From Lacinutrix sp. WUR7 (GTDB lineage: Bacteria > Bacteroidota > Bacteroidia > Flavobacteriales > Flavobacteriaceae): a DNA stretch of 64,000 bases. Both the position numbers and the translations under genes were made by a program. The DNA lies in contig NZ_CP045067.1 in the NCBI RefSeq assembly GCF_016864015.1, forward strand, positions 345,001-409,000, in the 5' to 3' direction. Below are positions 26,117 through 34,594 of the stretch, piece by piece. The notes under the pieces were generated by a model that saw nothing but the letters and a program-made list of their open reading frames with translations, was not told where the DNA came from and made no database searches. How positions within the stretch are numbered: the stretch's first letter is position 1; every line of letters begins with the position of its first letter.

Positions 26117-28403
26117 ATCGCTAAAAATTGCGCTATTATTAATTTTCTTTTTTTTGGGTTACTCGACTGTTTTTTCACAAAACAAAAAGCAACCTCTAGC
26201 TCAAGTATTGGCTATAATCGAACAACAATTTAAAGTTAGTTTTTCTTATGCCGATAGTACGATTAAAGATATTGACGTGTTTTTGGATAGCAATGAAAAC
26301 TTAGAGGTAATTCTAACTGCTTTAGAAAAACAAACGCAATTAAAGTTCAACAAATTAAACAACCAGTTTATTACCATTGTAAGACAAGAAGTACAACCTT
26401 TTACCATTCAGAAGTTAGAAGAAGTAGTAATCACCAACTATTTAACCACAGGAATAAATAAAAACACCACAGGAAGTATTACTATAAGACCAGAACAATT
26501 TGGCATTTTACCAGGTTTAATAGAACCAGATGTATTGCAAACTATCCAAGCACTTCCTGGCGTTTTAAGTGTAGATGAAACGGTTTCTAATATTAATATT
26601 AGAGGAGGAACACACGACCAAAACCTCATACTTTGGGATGGTATTAAAATGTATCAATCTGGTCACTTTTTCGGACTTATATCTGCATTCAATCCGTATT
26701 TAACCAAGCAAGTAAATGTATCTAAAAACGGAACCTCAGCACAATATGGCGATGGCGTTTCTAGTGTGATAGATATGCAATTATCGAACACCATACAAAA
26801 TGATTTTAAAGCTGGGGCTGGTTTTAATTTAGTGCATGCAGATGGGTATGCTAAAACGCCAATTGGTAAACATGCAGAATTACAACTTTCGGCAAGACGT
26901 TCGTTTACCGATTTAGTAACTGCTCCAACCTACAAGCAGTATTTTAAACGCATTTTTCAAGATTCCGATTTTGAAAGTAATCAGGAAGAACAAAATAATA
27001 CGATCTCTAAAAACGAAAACTTTTACTTTTATGATTTCTCGGGAAAATTGCTATTAAATCTTTCTAAAAAAGACAAACTCCAAATCAGTTTTTTAACCAT
27101 TCATAATAATTTAGATTACGAAGAACAATCTACTATTAACAATATTAACGAGTCTTTAAATAGTAAACTTATTCAGCGTAATTTGGCAAGTGGTATTAAC
27201 TACACCAGAAAGTGGCATTCTAAATTAAGCTCTAACCTACACGTATCAATTTCTAACTACGAATTAGATGCCAAGAATTTTGACATTTTAAACGACCAAC
27301 GATTAATTCAAGAAAATAAAGTATTTGATAGCGCTTTAAAACTAGACACCAAATGGCATATTAATAAAAACACCAACCTTCAAATTGGCTATCAGTTTTT
27401 TGAAGTAGGCATTAGTAATTTAGAAAACGTTAATAATCCCGTATTTAGAAGTTATATCAAGGAAGTTATTAGAAGTCATTCCGCTTTCGCTGAAGGCCAA
27501 TTAATAGCTAACAACAAAAACACCAATGCAAAAGCAGGAATACGATTTAACTACATTCCTAAATTAGACGCTTTTTTAGCAGAACCAAGAATAAGTTTTA
27601 GCCAACGGTTTGCAAATCATTTTAGAGTAGAACTTCTTGGAGAATTTAAGAGTCAGACTACCTCACAAATCATCGATTTACAAAATGATTTTTTAGGTAT
27701 CGAAAAGCGTCGTTGGATTTTAGCAAACAACACAGATATTCCAATCATAAAAAGCAAACAAGCATCTTTAGGAACACATTATAACAAAAACGACTTACTA
27801 ATTAGTGCAGAAGTTTTTTATAAAGAAGTTGACGGCATCACCACCAGAAGCCAAGGCTTTCAAAACCAGTTTCAGTATGAAAAAGCGATAGGAAGCTATC
27901 AAGTAAAAGGAATGGATTTCTTAATTAATAAACAGTTTACTCATTTTAATACGTGGTTAAGTTATTCGTATAGTAAAAACGATTATACGTTTAAGAACTT
28001 AAATAACGGAAACCCTTTTCCTAATAACGCAGACATTACGCATGCGGTTAATTTCTCCAATACCTACACGGCAAACAAATACAAGTTTGCCCTAGGTGTA
28101 AACTGGCATTCTGGGAAGCCTTATACAACTCATGACAACACCATCTCTGCTGGCAATATTAATTACAACGCACCAAACAGTAATCCTTTAAAAGATTATT
28201 TACGTGTCGATTTTTCGGCTACAAAAGATTTAAAAATTTCGGAAGGAATTCAGGCTAAAATTGGCGCTTCTGTTTGGAATCTTTTAAACACCAAAAATAC
28301 GATTAACAGATACTATGTTTTGGATGCAGAGGATAACATTTCGAAAGTAGAAAACCAATCGTTAGGCATAACGCCAAACGTAAGTTTTCGTGTATATTTT
28401 TAG
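26109..28403 (+). CDS. TonB-dependent receptor with N-terminal STN signalling domain
   Basis: The 764-residue outer-membrane receptor starts at a GTG overlapping the fecR stop codon; a good signal peptide follows (IALLLIFFFLGYSTVFSQ). An STN (secretin/TonB N-terminal) signalling domain occupies about 25-92 (PLAQVLAIIEQQFKVSFSYA). Then comes a plug region (PDVLQTIQALPGVLSVDE, VSNINIRGGTHDQNLILWDG, QVNVSKNGTSAQYGDGVSSV) and a 22-strand type barrel ending VSFRVYF with a terminal aromatic. No carboxypeptidase-like domain or obvious SusD partner is seen. It is coupled to FecR, so ligand binding should be signalled across to the ECF sigma. The ligand is unknown; iron chelate or oligosaccharide are both possible. 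Confidence 0.93.
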   Translation: MNKSLKIALLLIFFFLGYSTVFSQNKKQPLAQVLAIIEQQFKVSFSYADSTIKDIDVFLDSNENLEVILTALEKQTQLKFNKLNNQFITIVRQEVQPFTIQKLEEVVITNYLTTGINKNTTGSITIRPEQFGILPGLIEPDVLQTIQALPGVLSVDETVSNINIRGGTHDQNLILWDGIKMYQSGHFFGLISAFNPYLTKQVNVSKNGTSAQYGDGVSSVIDMQLSNTIQNDFKAGAGFNLVHADGYAKTPIGKHAELQLSARRSFTDLVTAPTYKQYFKRIFQDSDFESNQEEQNNTISKNENFYFYDFSGKLLLNLSKKDKLQISFLTIHNNLDYEEQSTINNINESLNSKLIQRNLASGINYTRKWHSKLSSNLHVSISNYELDAKNFDILNDQRLIQENKVFDSALKLDTKWHINKNTNLQIGYQFFEVGISNLENVNNPVFRSYIKEVIRSHSAFAEGQLIANNKNTNAKAGIRFNYIPKLDAFLAEPRISFSQRFANHFRVELLGEFKSQTTSQIIDLQNDFLGIEKRRWILANNTDIPIIKSKQASLGTHYNKNDLLISAEVFYKEVDGITTRSQGFQNQFQYEKAIGSYQVKGMDFLINKQFTHFNTWLSYSYSKNDYTFKNLNNGNPFPNNADITHAVNFSNTYTANKYKFALGVNWHSGKPYTTHDNTISAGNINYNAPNSNPLKDYLRVDFSATKDLKISEGIQAKIGASVWNLLNTKNTINRYYVLDAEDNISKVENQSLGITPNVSFRVYF

Positions 28404-28404
28404 A

Positions 28405-29058
28405 CTATAAATATTCTTGGTATTGCATCACTCTATAATCGAAGGTATTAAATGTAGCATTACTAGCCTTTAGATGTTTGTATAAAGGCATGCTACCAAT
28501 GGCTCTATTAGCAGATCCTGAAGCAGAAGTAAGCGAAACGGTTTTGATTATTCTTTCTTTTAAATAAAACTGATGCACTCTTGGTACCTCATTAGAAACC
28601 AATTCTAATTTTATGTTATGTTCTTTTATGTGTTTTCGGAAGAAATACTCCGGACCATTTTTACTATTTCCTCCTGTGAATAATAGCGTTTCAATGCTTG
28701 GATACTTTTTTATATAATCGATCACATTCCGAAGCTGAATATTTTGCATTCCTAAATCGGAAGCATCTATCTTTTCCCGTTCTGCACTTGCTACAATATC
28801 ACAAACCCCTATTTGATGTTTTATTAGGAATGCTTTACGTTGGTCTATTGCTTCTTGGGAATTATCATAACGCAAACTTAAACCGTGAATCTTTTCAATA
28901 TACAACCACAAGGAATTGTAATAACTCCCATAGCAGAAATTCACATCTTTTTCTAAAAGTTCTCCAATACTAAATCTTGGCGGCGGAAGCGTACCAACAA
29001 TTAATTTCTTGGTGTCTTTTTGTATAAATGGCGGATATGGATGTTTATACAGAAACAC
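28405..29058 (-). CDS. uracil-DNA glycosylase superfamily-like protein
   Basis: The 217-residue soluble protein has motif-1-like text LIVGTLPPPRFSIG, then FCYGSYYNSLWLY, and a late TSASGSANRAIGSMPLYKHL. This order resembles the GTxPS..YY..N..FW and L(P/S)S.S.AN pattern of Mug/TDG-type uracil-DNA glycosylases, though it is divergent (no clean LPSTSPAN). A DNA-repair role is inferred, not shown. The start is a GTG two bases after the preceding gene's stop, with no in-frame ATG nearby, implying coupling to the 113-residue membrane-protein gene. Its 3' end nearly abuts the receptor gene stop (28403). Confidence 0.7.
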   Translation of the reverse strand: MFLYKHPYPPFIQKDTKKLIVGTLPPPRFSIGELLEKDVNFCYGSYYNSLWLYIEKIHGLSLRYDNSQEAIDQRKAFLIKHQIGVCDIVASAEREKIDASDLGMQNIQLRNVIDYIKKYPSIETLLFTGGNSKNGPEYFFRKHIKEHNIKLELVSNEVPRVHQFYLKERIIKTVSLTSASGSANRAIGSMPLYKHLKASNATFNTFDYRVMQYQEYL

Positions 29059-29060
29059 GT

Positions 29061-29402
29061 TTATACTTTTATTTTATTTCCGATTTTTTTACCAATAATA
29101 TAAGCCACAATAATAGCTAGTAAAACAATAATAATATTAAAAAAAATATAAAGTGTATATAGAAAAATATTTTCTTTAGACTGAAAACAAAAACTGGAGA
29201 TAAAACATACTTCTGAAGATTCCTCAACCATAAATGTAAGAGAAAAACTAGAAATTAAAATCACAAATACACTGATGACTAGATACTGTTTACCCGAAAG
29301 CTGTTTTTTCTTTATACCTGTTGGTTTAAAAACATTGCGCTCCGCTTCGGTACGTTTATTATTTTGTAAGGACCAAACTACTTTTTTATCTTCCGAACTC
29401 AT
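29061..29402 (-). CDS. small membrane protein, unknown function
   Basis: The 113-residue product has a basic soluble N-terminus (about 40 residues) and two membrane helices (LVISVFVILISSFSLTFMV and LYIFFNIIIVLLAIIVAYII) separated by a loop with two Cys. It ends in a short basic tail (GKKIGNKIKV). No family is recognised. It is adjacent to the UDG-like gene (2-bp spacing), which suggests cotranscription. Confidence 0.7.
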   Translation of the reverse strand: MSSEDKKVVWSLQNNKRTEAERNVFKPTGIKKKQLSGKQYLVISVFVILISSFSLTFMVEESSEVCFISSFCFQSKENIFLYTLYIFFNIIIVLLAIIVAYIIGKKIGNKIKV

Positions 29403-29439
29403 GTCTTATTATTTTTTCTCATTCCACAAACAGAAACAA

Positions 29440-30162
29440 CTATACACTTTTTAAAAGTTTTTCTACATTCCTAAAAGTGGTTCTGTATTTTTTACCGTTC
29501 CTTTTTGTCATGTGCTGCGATTCTGTATACATCTCGTTTAATATTTCTTTTGCGTCTTCGGTTTTATTTATTGCTATTAAAAACTTAGCTAATATAAAAC
29601 GCTCCTCATAGTTGGAGTATCTAATATCAATAGCACGCAACTGACTTTCGGCTTCTTCTATTCTTCCTAATTTCTCTAAGGCTAAACCATACACAAATTG
29701 CGCTTTAGACTTTTTAAATTCAGGATGTTCTTTTATTTTTTCTGAATAATGAACTACTTGATTAAAATCATTTAGGTTAAAATAAGCGGTAATTAGATTT
29801 TTAATTACGTAAAAATCATTTTTATAATCACTATCTAATGCTAATTCATAATGGGAAATAGCTTTTTGATATTCTTTATTTTCTAAATAAGCATCTGCTA
29901 GATTTATTTTATTCTGAAACGTTTCTGAAAACTCCAGTTTCTTTTCTAAATCTTTTATTTTTTTTGTTGGATTAATTAGTGTTACCAATTCATTCGTCAC
30001 TTTTTCTGCACCACGTTTGTTATACACTTGGGTTATTAAATAAATAACACATCCAATAAATGGTAAAAAAATAATTAAGAATATCCAATAGTATTCATTT
30101 CTATTTTTAATAAGGTGATAAATACAATAGGCTTGTAAAGCTACTATTAGATAATAAGGCAT
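29440..30162 (-). CDS. membrane protein with PLDc_N-like helices and TPRs
   Basis: The 240-residue protein has two N-terminal hydrophobic helices (YLIVALQAYCIYHLIKN and YWIFLIIFLPFIGCVIYLI). This arrangement resembles the PLDc_N-type membrane segment. A cytoplasmic C-terminal TPR array follows: NLADAYLENKEYQKAISHYE, VIKNLITAYFNLNDFNQVV, FVYGLALEKLGRIEEAESQL. A scaffold role at the inner membrane is inferred. No catalytic motif is present. It is upstream of the 113-residue membrane protein gene on the same strand, 37 bp apart. Confidence 0.82.
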   Translation of the reverse strand: MPYYLIVALQAYCIYHLIKNRNEYYWIFLIIFLPFIGCVIYLITQVYNKRGAEKVTNELVTLINPTKKIKDLEKKLEFSETFQNKINLADAYLENKEYQKAISHYELALDSDYKNDFYVIKNLITAYFNLNDFNQVVHYSEKIKEHPEFKKSKAQFVYGLALEKLGRIEEAESQLRAIDIRYSNYEERFILAKFLIAINKTEDAKEILNEMYTESQHMTKRNGKKYRTTFRNVEKLLKSV

Positions 30163-30255
30163 AAATGTTAAATAATTTTTAAAGCATTAAAAATAGCAAA
30201 GTAAAAGCTAAAAGTTTTGTATTTTAAGAGTAAATCAAATTTACAAACATTATTT

Positions 30256-30387
30256 ATGGGAAAAGGAGATAAAAAAACAAAACGCGGAAAAATAAACAGA
30301 GGTACTTTTGGAGCTAGAAGACCAAGAATAAAAAAACGCGTTCGAACAGAAAATAAAATTAATGTGAATAAAAAAGTAAAGATTTAA
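30256..30387 (+). CDS. small ribosomal subunit protein bTHX
   Basis: This 43-codon gene encodes a strongly basic peptide starting MGKGDKKTKRGKI, then FGARRPRIKKRVR. It matches the THX/bTHX family, a small peptide bound in the head of the 30S subunit in Thermus and many Bacteroidota. The family is short by nature, so the length is normal. It is easily missed by gene finders because of its size. It lies alone on the plus strand between minus-strand genes, 93 bp from the neighbouring start. Confidence 0.9.
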   Translation: MGKGDKKTKRGKINRGTFGARRPRIKKRVRTENKINVNKKVKI

Positions 30388-30420
30388 TTACTACATTTTT
30401 TTTAAAACTATTTACCAATA

Positions 30421-30440
30421 GAATCCTGCCTTCGCAGAAA
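30421..30440. repeat. palindromic repeat (TTCCTGC..GCAGGAA family) after yaaA
   Basis: GAATCCTGCCTTCGCAGAAA, a slightly decayed copy of a 24-bp palindromic repeat, lies 6 bp before the yaaA stop codon on the minus strand. A second, better copy is at the other end of yaaA (31211-31234). Confidence 0.6.
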
Positions 30441-30445
30441 CTGGA

Positions 30446-31204
30446 CTACCTAATAAACATTAAATTGTTTTCTGTAGACATGGCTTCGCTAAAACCATAA
30501 CCTTCGTAATTAAAACCTTTTAAATCTTCTATGGTTTTGGCATTGGTATCTACAATATATCTTGCCATAGCACCTCTTGCTTGCTTTGCAAAAAACGAAA
30601 TCACTTTATACTCGCCATTTTTTAAATCTTTAAAATTCGCAGTAATCACTGGTACTTTTAATGCTTTTACATCTACAGCTTTAAAATACTCGTTACTAGC
30701 AAGGTTTAAAAACAACTCGTCGTCTTCCAGTTCCTCATTTAATGCTTTTGTCACTTTCTTTTTCCAGAACTCATACAAATTTTTGTTTTTACCAATAGGC
30801 ATTTTCGTTCCCATTTCTAATCGGTAAGCTTGCATTAAGTCTAATGGCTTTAATACACCATATAAACCAGAAAGGATACGTACCGTATCTTGTAAAGTAT
30901 CTAGTTTTTCTATTGGAATAGTACTAGCATTTAAACCTTTATACACATCTCCTGAAAACGTATAGACTGCTGGTCTTGCATTTTCTTTAGTAAACGGTAA
31001 TTGCCATTCTTGATTACGTTCGTAATTTAGTTGTCCTAAATTATCTGAAATATGCATAAGCGTAGATAGGCTTTTTGCCGATTTCTTTTTTAGTAATTTA
31101 TTTAAGCGTTCTGCTTCGTTTAAAAAAGTTGCTTCTGTGCTTTTTGTGGTTGGTAATTGCGTTTCAAAGTCTAAGGACTTTGCTGGAGATAGTACTAGTT
31201 TCAT
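30446..31204 (-). CDS. yaaA: peroxide stress protein YaaA
   Basis: YaaA (DUF328) lowers intracellular free iron during peroxide stress in E. coli and protects DNA from oxidative damage. The 252-residue protein starts [14 protein letters not shown] and has [36 protein letters not shown] and the late [16 protein letters not shown], all typical of the family. The frame is open ten codons further, starting at an ATG inside a palindromic repeat (MRFLLSQE...), but that extension is repeat-derived and the family start is the ATG at 31204. The gene is bracketed by two copies of the same repeat. Confidence 0.93.
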   Translation of the reverse strand: MKLVLSPAKSLDFETQLPTTKSTEATFLNEAERLNKLLKKKSAKSLSTLMHISDNLGQLNYERNQEWQLPFTKENARPAVYTFSGDVYKGLNASTIPIEKLDTLQDTVRILSGLYGVLKPLDLMQAYRLEMGTKMPIGKNKNLYEFWKKKVTKALNEELEDDELFLNLASNEYFKAVDVKALKVPVITANFKDLKNGEYKVISFFAKQARGAMARYIVDTNAKTIEDLKGFNYEGYGFSEAMSTENNLMFIR

Positions 31205-31210
31205 ATTTAT

Positions 31211-31234
31211 TTCCTGCGAAAGCAGGAATCTCAT
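31211..31234. repeat. palindromic repeat (TTCCTGC..GCAGGAA family) before yaaA
   Basis: TTCCTGCGAAAGCAGGAATC with flanks lies 6 bp upstream of the yaaA start. It encodes the spurious N-terminal text MRFLLSQE. Same family as copies at 30421, 34595, 34738, 52265, 52561 and 59943. Confidence 0.7.
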
Positions 31235-31284
31235 TAAAGGTTAATAATTTCTTCTTCTTTATGTTCATTTTGCCTTGATGCAAA

Positions 31285-31310
31285 CCCTTCGTCTACGCTC
31301 AGGATAAACC
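31285..31310. repeat. CTTCG.CTACGCTC-type repeat copy
   Basis: CCCTTCGTCTACGCTCAGGA, with ATAAACC following, is a single copy related to the inverted pair at 20745-20815 and to 32845-32870 (TCTTTCGACTGTGCTTAAGA). Function unknown. Confidence 0.5.
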
Positions 31311-31323
31311 AAGCCAAAAGATC

Positions 31324-31436
31324 ACAATCAAAATTAGGAAATTGCTAAAGCAACATTCTCTTTCGAGATTGCGTGCTTGAAGCTGCGCTTCGCATCTTCA
31401 TCTCTTCGTTCTTTATTTCTGAATTTTGATGTTTTC
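31324..31436. repeat. inverted repeat enclosing hairpin-rich sequence
   Basis: AATCAAAATTAGGAAAT near 31328 is nearly the reverse complement of ATTTCTGAATTTTGATG near 31418, with about 75 bp between them that contain TTGAAGCTGCGCTTCGCATC. No reading frame is evident. It could be a degenerate mobile fragment. Confidence 0.35.
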
Positions 31437-31581
31437 CGACTATGTCGGAATTTCAAGTACGAAAATAATATAATTTATTATTTCATAACTTCTTTACGAA
31501 TTTACAAATAGTACACAATTAAAGAAAGTTGAAGCAATAGTAATTTTATATGCTAAAATATAATTTAACTATGAAATGGAA

Positions 31582-31744
31582 TTTGCGTTAGTGATTGCAG
31601 TGATATCCTTTTTTGTGTCCGTTCGAGTGATGCGACCAAAGGAGCATTGTATCGAGAACACGAAAAAAAGATTTAACGAAAAGCACGACATTTTTTTCCT
31701 GCGAGGTTTTAAAAACCTTGTAGGTATAAAAATGGAACGCCCAA
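31582..31744 (+). repeat. degenerate dispersed intergenic element, copy B
   Basis: Block 1 is TTTGCGTTAGTGATTGCAGT with ATATCCTTTTTT (31582-31613); block 2 is AACGAAAAGCACGAC (31675-31689); block 3 is AACGCCCAA (31736-31744). The same order is seen at 1011-1179. Between blocks 2 and 3 is a second palindrome, GCGAGGTTTTAAAAACCTTG. The 588-bp yaaA-rluD interval holds these repeats and no supported gene. Confidence 0.55.
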
Positions 31745-31766
31745 CTTCACATTAGTTCCGTTGGGC
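31739..31766 (-). terminator. possible rluD terminator
   Basis: GCCCAAC (31739-31745) pairs with GTTGGGC (31760-31766), 27 bp past the rluD stop codon. On the minus strand GTTCCATTTTTA follows. The stem is short and overlaps block 3 of the dispersed element. Confidence 0.5.
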
Positions 31767-31792
31767 AATCCTATTCTTTAAACATCTATTTA

Positions 31793-32833
31793 TTAATGAT
31801 CGACATGCTTGGAATAGTGTCTCCACTTTTCGATACATTGTTGGATATCTTCTGGGATCTCGGACTCAAAACTCATAAACTCATTGGTTTTAGGATGTAC
31901 AAAACCTAAGGTTTTTGCATGCAGTGCTTGTCTTGGTAAGATTTTAAAACAGTTATCTACAAATTGCTTGTATTTGGTAAAAGTGGTTCCTTTTAAAATA
32001 AGGTTTCCACCATAACGTTCGTCGTTAAAAAGCGTGTGACCAATATGTTTCATGTGCACACGAATTTGGTGCGTTCTACCGGTTTCTAATTTACAAGCAA
32101 CCATAGTAATATAACCTAAACGCTCTAAAACTTTGTAATGTGTAACGGCTGGTTTTCCATTTTCTGCTTCGTCACCCAAATACACGGTATTTTGCAATCT
32201 ATTTTTTTGGTGTCTACCAATATTACCTTCTATAGTGCCTTCGTCTTCATCCATATTTCCCCAAACTAACGCTACGTATTCGCGCTCGCTAGTTTTTTTG
32301 GCAAATTGACTAGAAAGATGCGCCATGGCTTCTTCGGTTTTAGCAACGACAAGAAGTCCGCTAGTATCTTTATCAATTCTATGTACCAATCCTGGACGTT
32401 CACTAGAGTTATTTGGCAGATTATCAAATCTGTGAATAAGTGCATTGATAAGCGTTCCTGAATAATTACCGTGCCCTGGATGCACCACCATTCCTGCTGG
32501 TTTGTTTACCACTAGCAGTTCGTCATCTTCATACACAACATCTAATGGAATATCTTCACCTACCAAAAGGTTTTCAAAAGGTGGATGCGCAAATTTAACA
32601 CGAATCTGATCTAAAGGCTTTACTTTGTAGCTTGATTTTACAGCTTCGCCATTAACAAAAATATTACCGTTTTTGGCTGCTGTTTGAATTTTGTTACGAA
32701 TGGCATTCTCTATGCGATTCATTAAATATTTGTCTATTCGTAAAGGCGCTTGTCCTTTATCTACAGTAAAAGCATGATGCTCATAAAGATCATCTTGTTC
32801 GTTCTGGCTTTCTGGTGTGTAATCTTCTATCAT
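31793..32833 (-). CDS. rluD: RluA-family 23S rRNA pseudouridine synthase (RluD-type)
   Basis: This makes pseudouridines in ribosomal RNA. The 346-residue protein has an N-terminal S4 domain (LRIDKYLMNRIENAIRNKIQ, NIFVNGEAVKSSYKV), the conserved VVNKPAGMVVHPGHGNYSGT and the active-site motif PGLVHRIDKDTSGLLVVAK with the catalytic Asp. LETGRTHQIRVHMKHIGH, HTLFNDERYGG and RQALHAKTLGF follow. The layout fits RluD, which acts on helix 69 of 23S rRNA; RluC is a close alternative. A PASTA protein gene lies upstream on the same strand, 74 bp away. Confidence 0.92.
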   Translation of the reverse strand: MIEDYTPESQNEQDDLYEHHAFTVDKGQAPLRIDKYLMNRIENAIRNKIQTAAKNGNIFVNGEAVKSSYKVKPLDQIRVKFAHPPFENLLVGEDIPLDVVYEDDELLVVNKPAGMVVHPGHGNYSGTLINALIHRFDNLPNNSSERPGLVHRIDKDTSGLLVVAKTEEAMAHLSSQFAKKTSEREYVALVWGNMDEDEGTIEGNIGRHQKNRLQNTVYLGDEAENGKPAVTHYKVLERLGYITMVACKLETGRTHQIRVHMKHIGHTLFNDERYGGNLILKGTTFTKYKQFVDNCFKILPRQALHAKTLGFVHPKTNEFMSFESEIPEDIQQCIEKWRHYSKHVDH

Positions 32834-32844
32834 TATTCGTTTTG

Positions 32845-32870
32845 TCTTTCGACTGTGCTTAAGATAAACA
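32845..32870. repeat. CTTTCGACTGTGCTTA-type repeat copy
   Basis: TCTTTCGACTGTGCTTAAGA with ATAAACA following, 11 bp upstream of the rluD start, is related to the copies at 20745-20815 and 31285-31310. Confidence 0.5.
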
Positions 32871-32907
32871 TAAGCGATTATCTTGTAATAGTTGGATTTA
32901 ATTTAGA

Positions 32908-33462
32908 CTATGGTCTTTTTCCGTTTCCTAAAACGATATCTATTTTAGAAGTTTTTGGCAGTAAGTCTCCTGCATTTATTTTTTTTCCTTCAAAGTTTAG
33001 TCGTACCACTTCGTCTTTTCCTAAATAATCAATATACGTTATTTTTCCAATAGTAAACCCTAAGGCTTCTAACATTGGTTTTGCTTGTCTGAACGTACGC
33101 TCTCTTAAATCTGGAACTTGTATTTTTCTATATCCTGAAGGGTTTAGTGTTAAATAAATTTTACGATTTTCTTTTACTTTTTCACCAGAAGGAGGATCTT
33201 GATCGATTACCGAAAACTTAGGGTATTTAGGATTAAAATTTGCAGAATCTTGAATTTGCATTACCAAGTTATTCTCTTTTAACTCTATTTCTGCTACTGC
33301 AATAGACTTTCCTTTTAATTCTGGAACGGTTTCAAATTTGCCATGATTAGTGGTATAGCTCAACCATCTTAACATAAGAAAAGTCAGTACTGCTATAGCT
33401 ACAAAGGCTAACGCTAGTTGTTTTAAAAACGTTTTACTGGTAATAAATTGAACTATGCTCAT
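32908..33462 (-). CDS. PASTA-domain membrane protein
   Basis: The 184-residue protein has one membrane helix near the N-terminus (QLALAFVAIAVLTFLMLRWL). A periplasmic part with about two PASTA modules follows: VPELKGKSIAVAEIELKENN, then VPDLRERTFRQAKPMLEALGF, each with the VP(E/D)L start. PASTA modules bind muropeptides or peptidoglycan in Ser/Thr kinases and penicillin-binding proteins; here no kinase or transpeptidase domain is fused. It is next to ddl (divergent), a peptidoglycan-precursor gene, which fits a wall-related role. Role unproven. Confidence 0.85.
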   Translation of the reverse strand: MSIVQFITSKTFLKQLALAFVAIAVLTFLMLRWLSYTTNHGKFETVPELKGKSIAVAEIELKENNLVMQIQDSANFNPKYPKFSVIDQDPPSGEKVKENRKIYLTLNPSGYRKIQVPDLRERTFRQAKPMLEALGFTIGKITYIDYLGKDEVVRLNFEGKKINAGDLLPKTSKIDIVLGNGKRP

Positions 33463-33566
33463 GATCTTATTTTAGATTGGCAAAGATATAAAAACAGAAC
33501 TGTTTTTACTTTTGATTAATTAATGATATTTTAGCTTAACGATTATTTTCATCGTTTGTTATTAAT

Positions 33567-34541
33567 ATGAAGAAAAACATTGCCATTATAATGGGAGGAT
33601 ATTCTAGCGAATATGAAATCTCTTTAAAAAGCGGAAACGTTGTCTATGAGCTACTTGACGCTAATAAATACAACGCTTACAGAATACACATTTTTAAAAA
33701 TAAATGGGTTTATGTAGATGCAAACAACAGTGAATTTGCAATAGATAAAAATGACTTTTCGGTTACTATTGATGACAAAAAAACCACTTTTGACTGTGTT
33801 TTTAACGCAATTCATGGTTCTCCAGGTGAAGATGGCTACATGCAAGCCTACTTTAAACTACTTAATTTACCACAAACTAGTTGTGATATGTACCAAGCGA
33901 GCGTAACATTTAATAAACGAGATTGCTTAAGTATTTTAAAACCCTATGGCATTAAAACCGCGGAAAGCTTTTATATAAATCTTGGCGATACTATTGATGA
34001 AGATGCTATTGTAAAAAAAGTGGACCTGCCTTGTTTTGTAAAAGCGAATAAAGCAGGAAGCAGCTTTGGGATCACTAAAGTATATAAAAAGGAAGACTTG
34101 CAAAATGCGATTGACGTTGCTTTTAAAGAAGATGATGAGATTATTGTAGAGTCTTTTTTAGATGGTACGGAAGTTTCTGTTGGTGTAATTACCTATAAAG
34201 GAGAAACTAAAGTATTACCAATTACCGAAATTGTACCTAACAATGACTTTTTTGATTATAAGGCGAAGTATTTGGGCGAATCGCAAGAAATCACTCCGGC
34301 TAGATTAACCAAAGAACAAGAAGAAAAAGTAAATGTTTTAGCAAAAAAAGTTTACGAAATTTTAAAAATGAAAGGTTTTAGTAGAAGCGAATATATTTTT
34401 AAAGATGGCGAACCACATTTATTAGAAGTCAATACAATTCCTGGCTTAACCAGACAAAGCATTTTACCACAACAAGCAGCAGTTGCAGGAATAACACTTC
34501 CTGAATTATTTGATAATGCTATTGTGGAAGCATTGAAGTAG
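33567..34541 (+). CDS. ddl: D-alanine--D-alanine ligase
   Basis: Makes D-Ala-D-Ala for the peptidoglycan stem peptide, using ATP. The 324-residue ATP-grasp protein has IIMGGYSSEYEISLKSG, HGSPGEDGYMQAYFKLL, FVKANKAGSSFG, IIVESFLDGTEVSVGV, and the Mg-binding HLLEVNTIPGLTRQSILPQQA. The length is as expected for Ddl. It is divergent from the PASTA gene (gap 104 bp), and a 226-bp interval with palindromic repeats separates it from coaD. Confidence 0.96.
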   Translation: MKKNIAIIMGGYSSEYEISLKSGNVVYELLDANKYNAYRIHIFKNKWVYVDANNSEFAIDKNDFSVTIDDKKTTFDCVFNAIHGSPGEDGYMQAYFKLLNLPQTSCDMYQASVTFNKRDCLSILKPYGIKTAESFYINLGDTIDEDAIVKKVDLPCFVKANKAGSSFGITKVYKKEDLQNAIDVAFKEDDEIIVESFLDGTEVSVGVITYKGETKVLPITEIVPNNDFFDYKAKYLGESQEITPARLTKEQEEKVNVLAKKVYEILKMKGFSRSEYIFKDGEPHLLEVNTIPGLTRQSILPQQAAVAGITLPELFDNAIVEALK

Positions 34542-34594
34542 TAAGTAATTTATGGTGACAGTATCCAGATAATAAATTATTATATTTGAAAATA

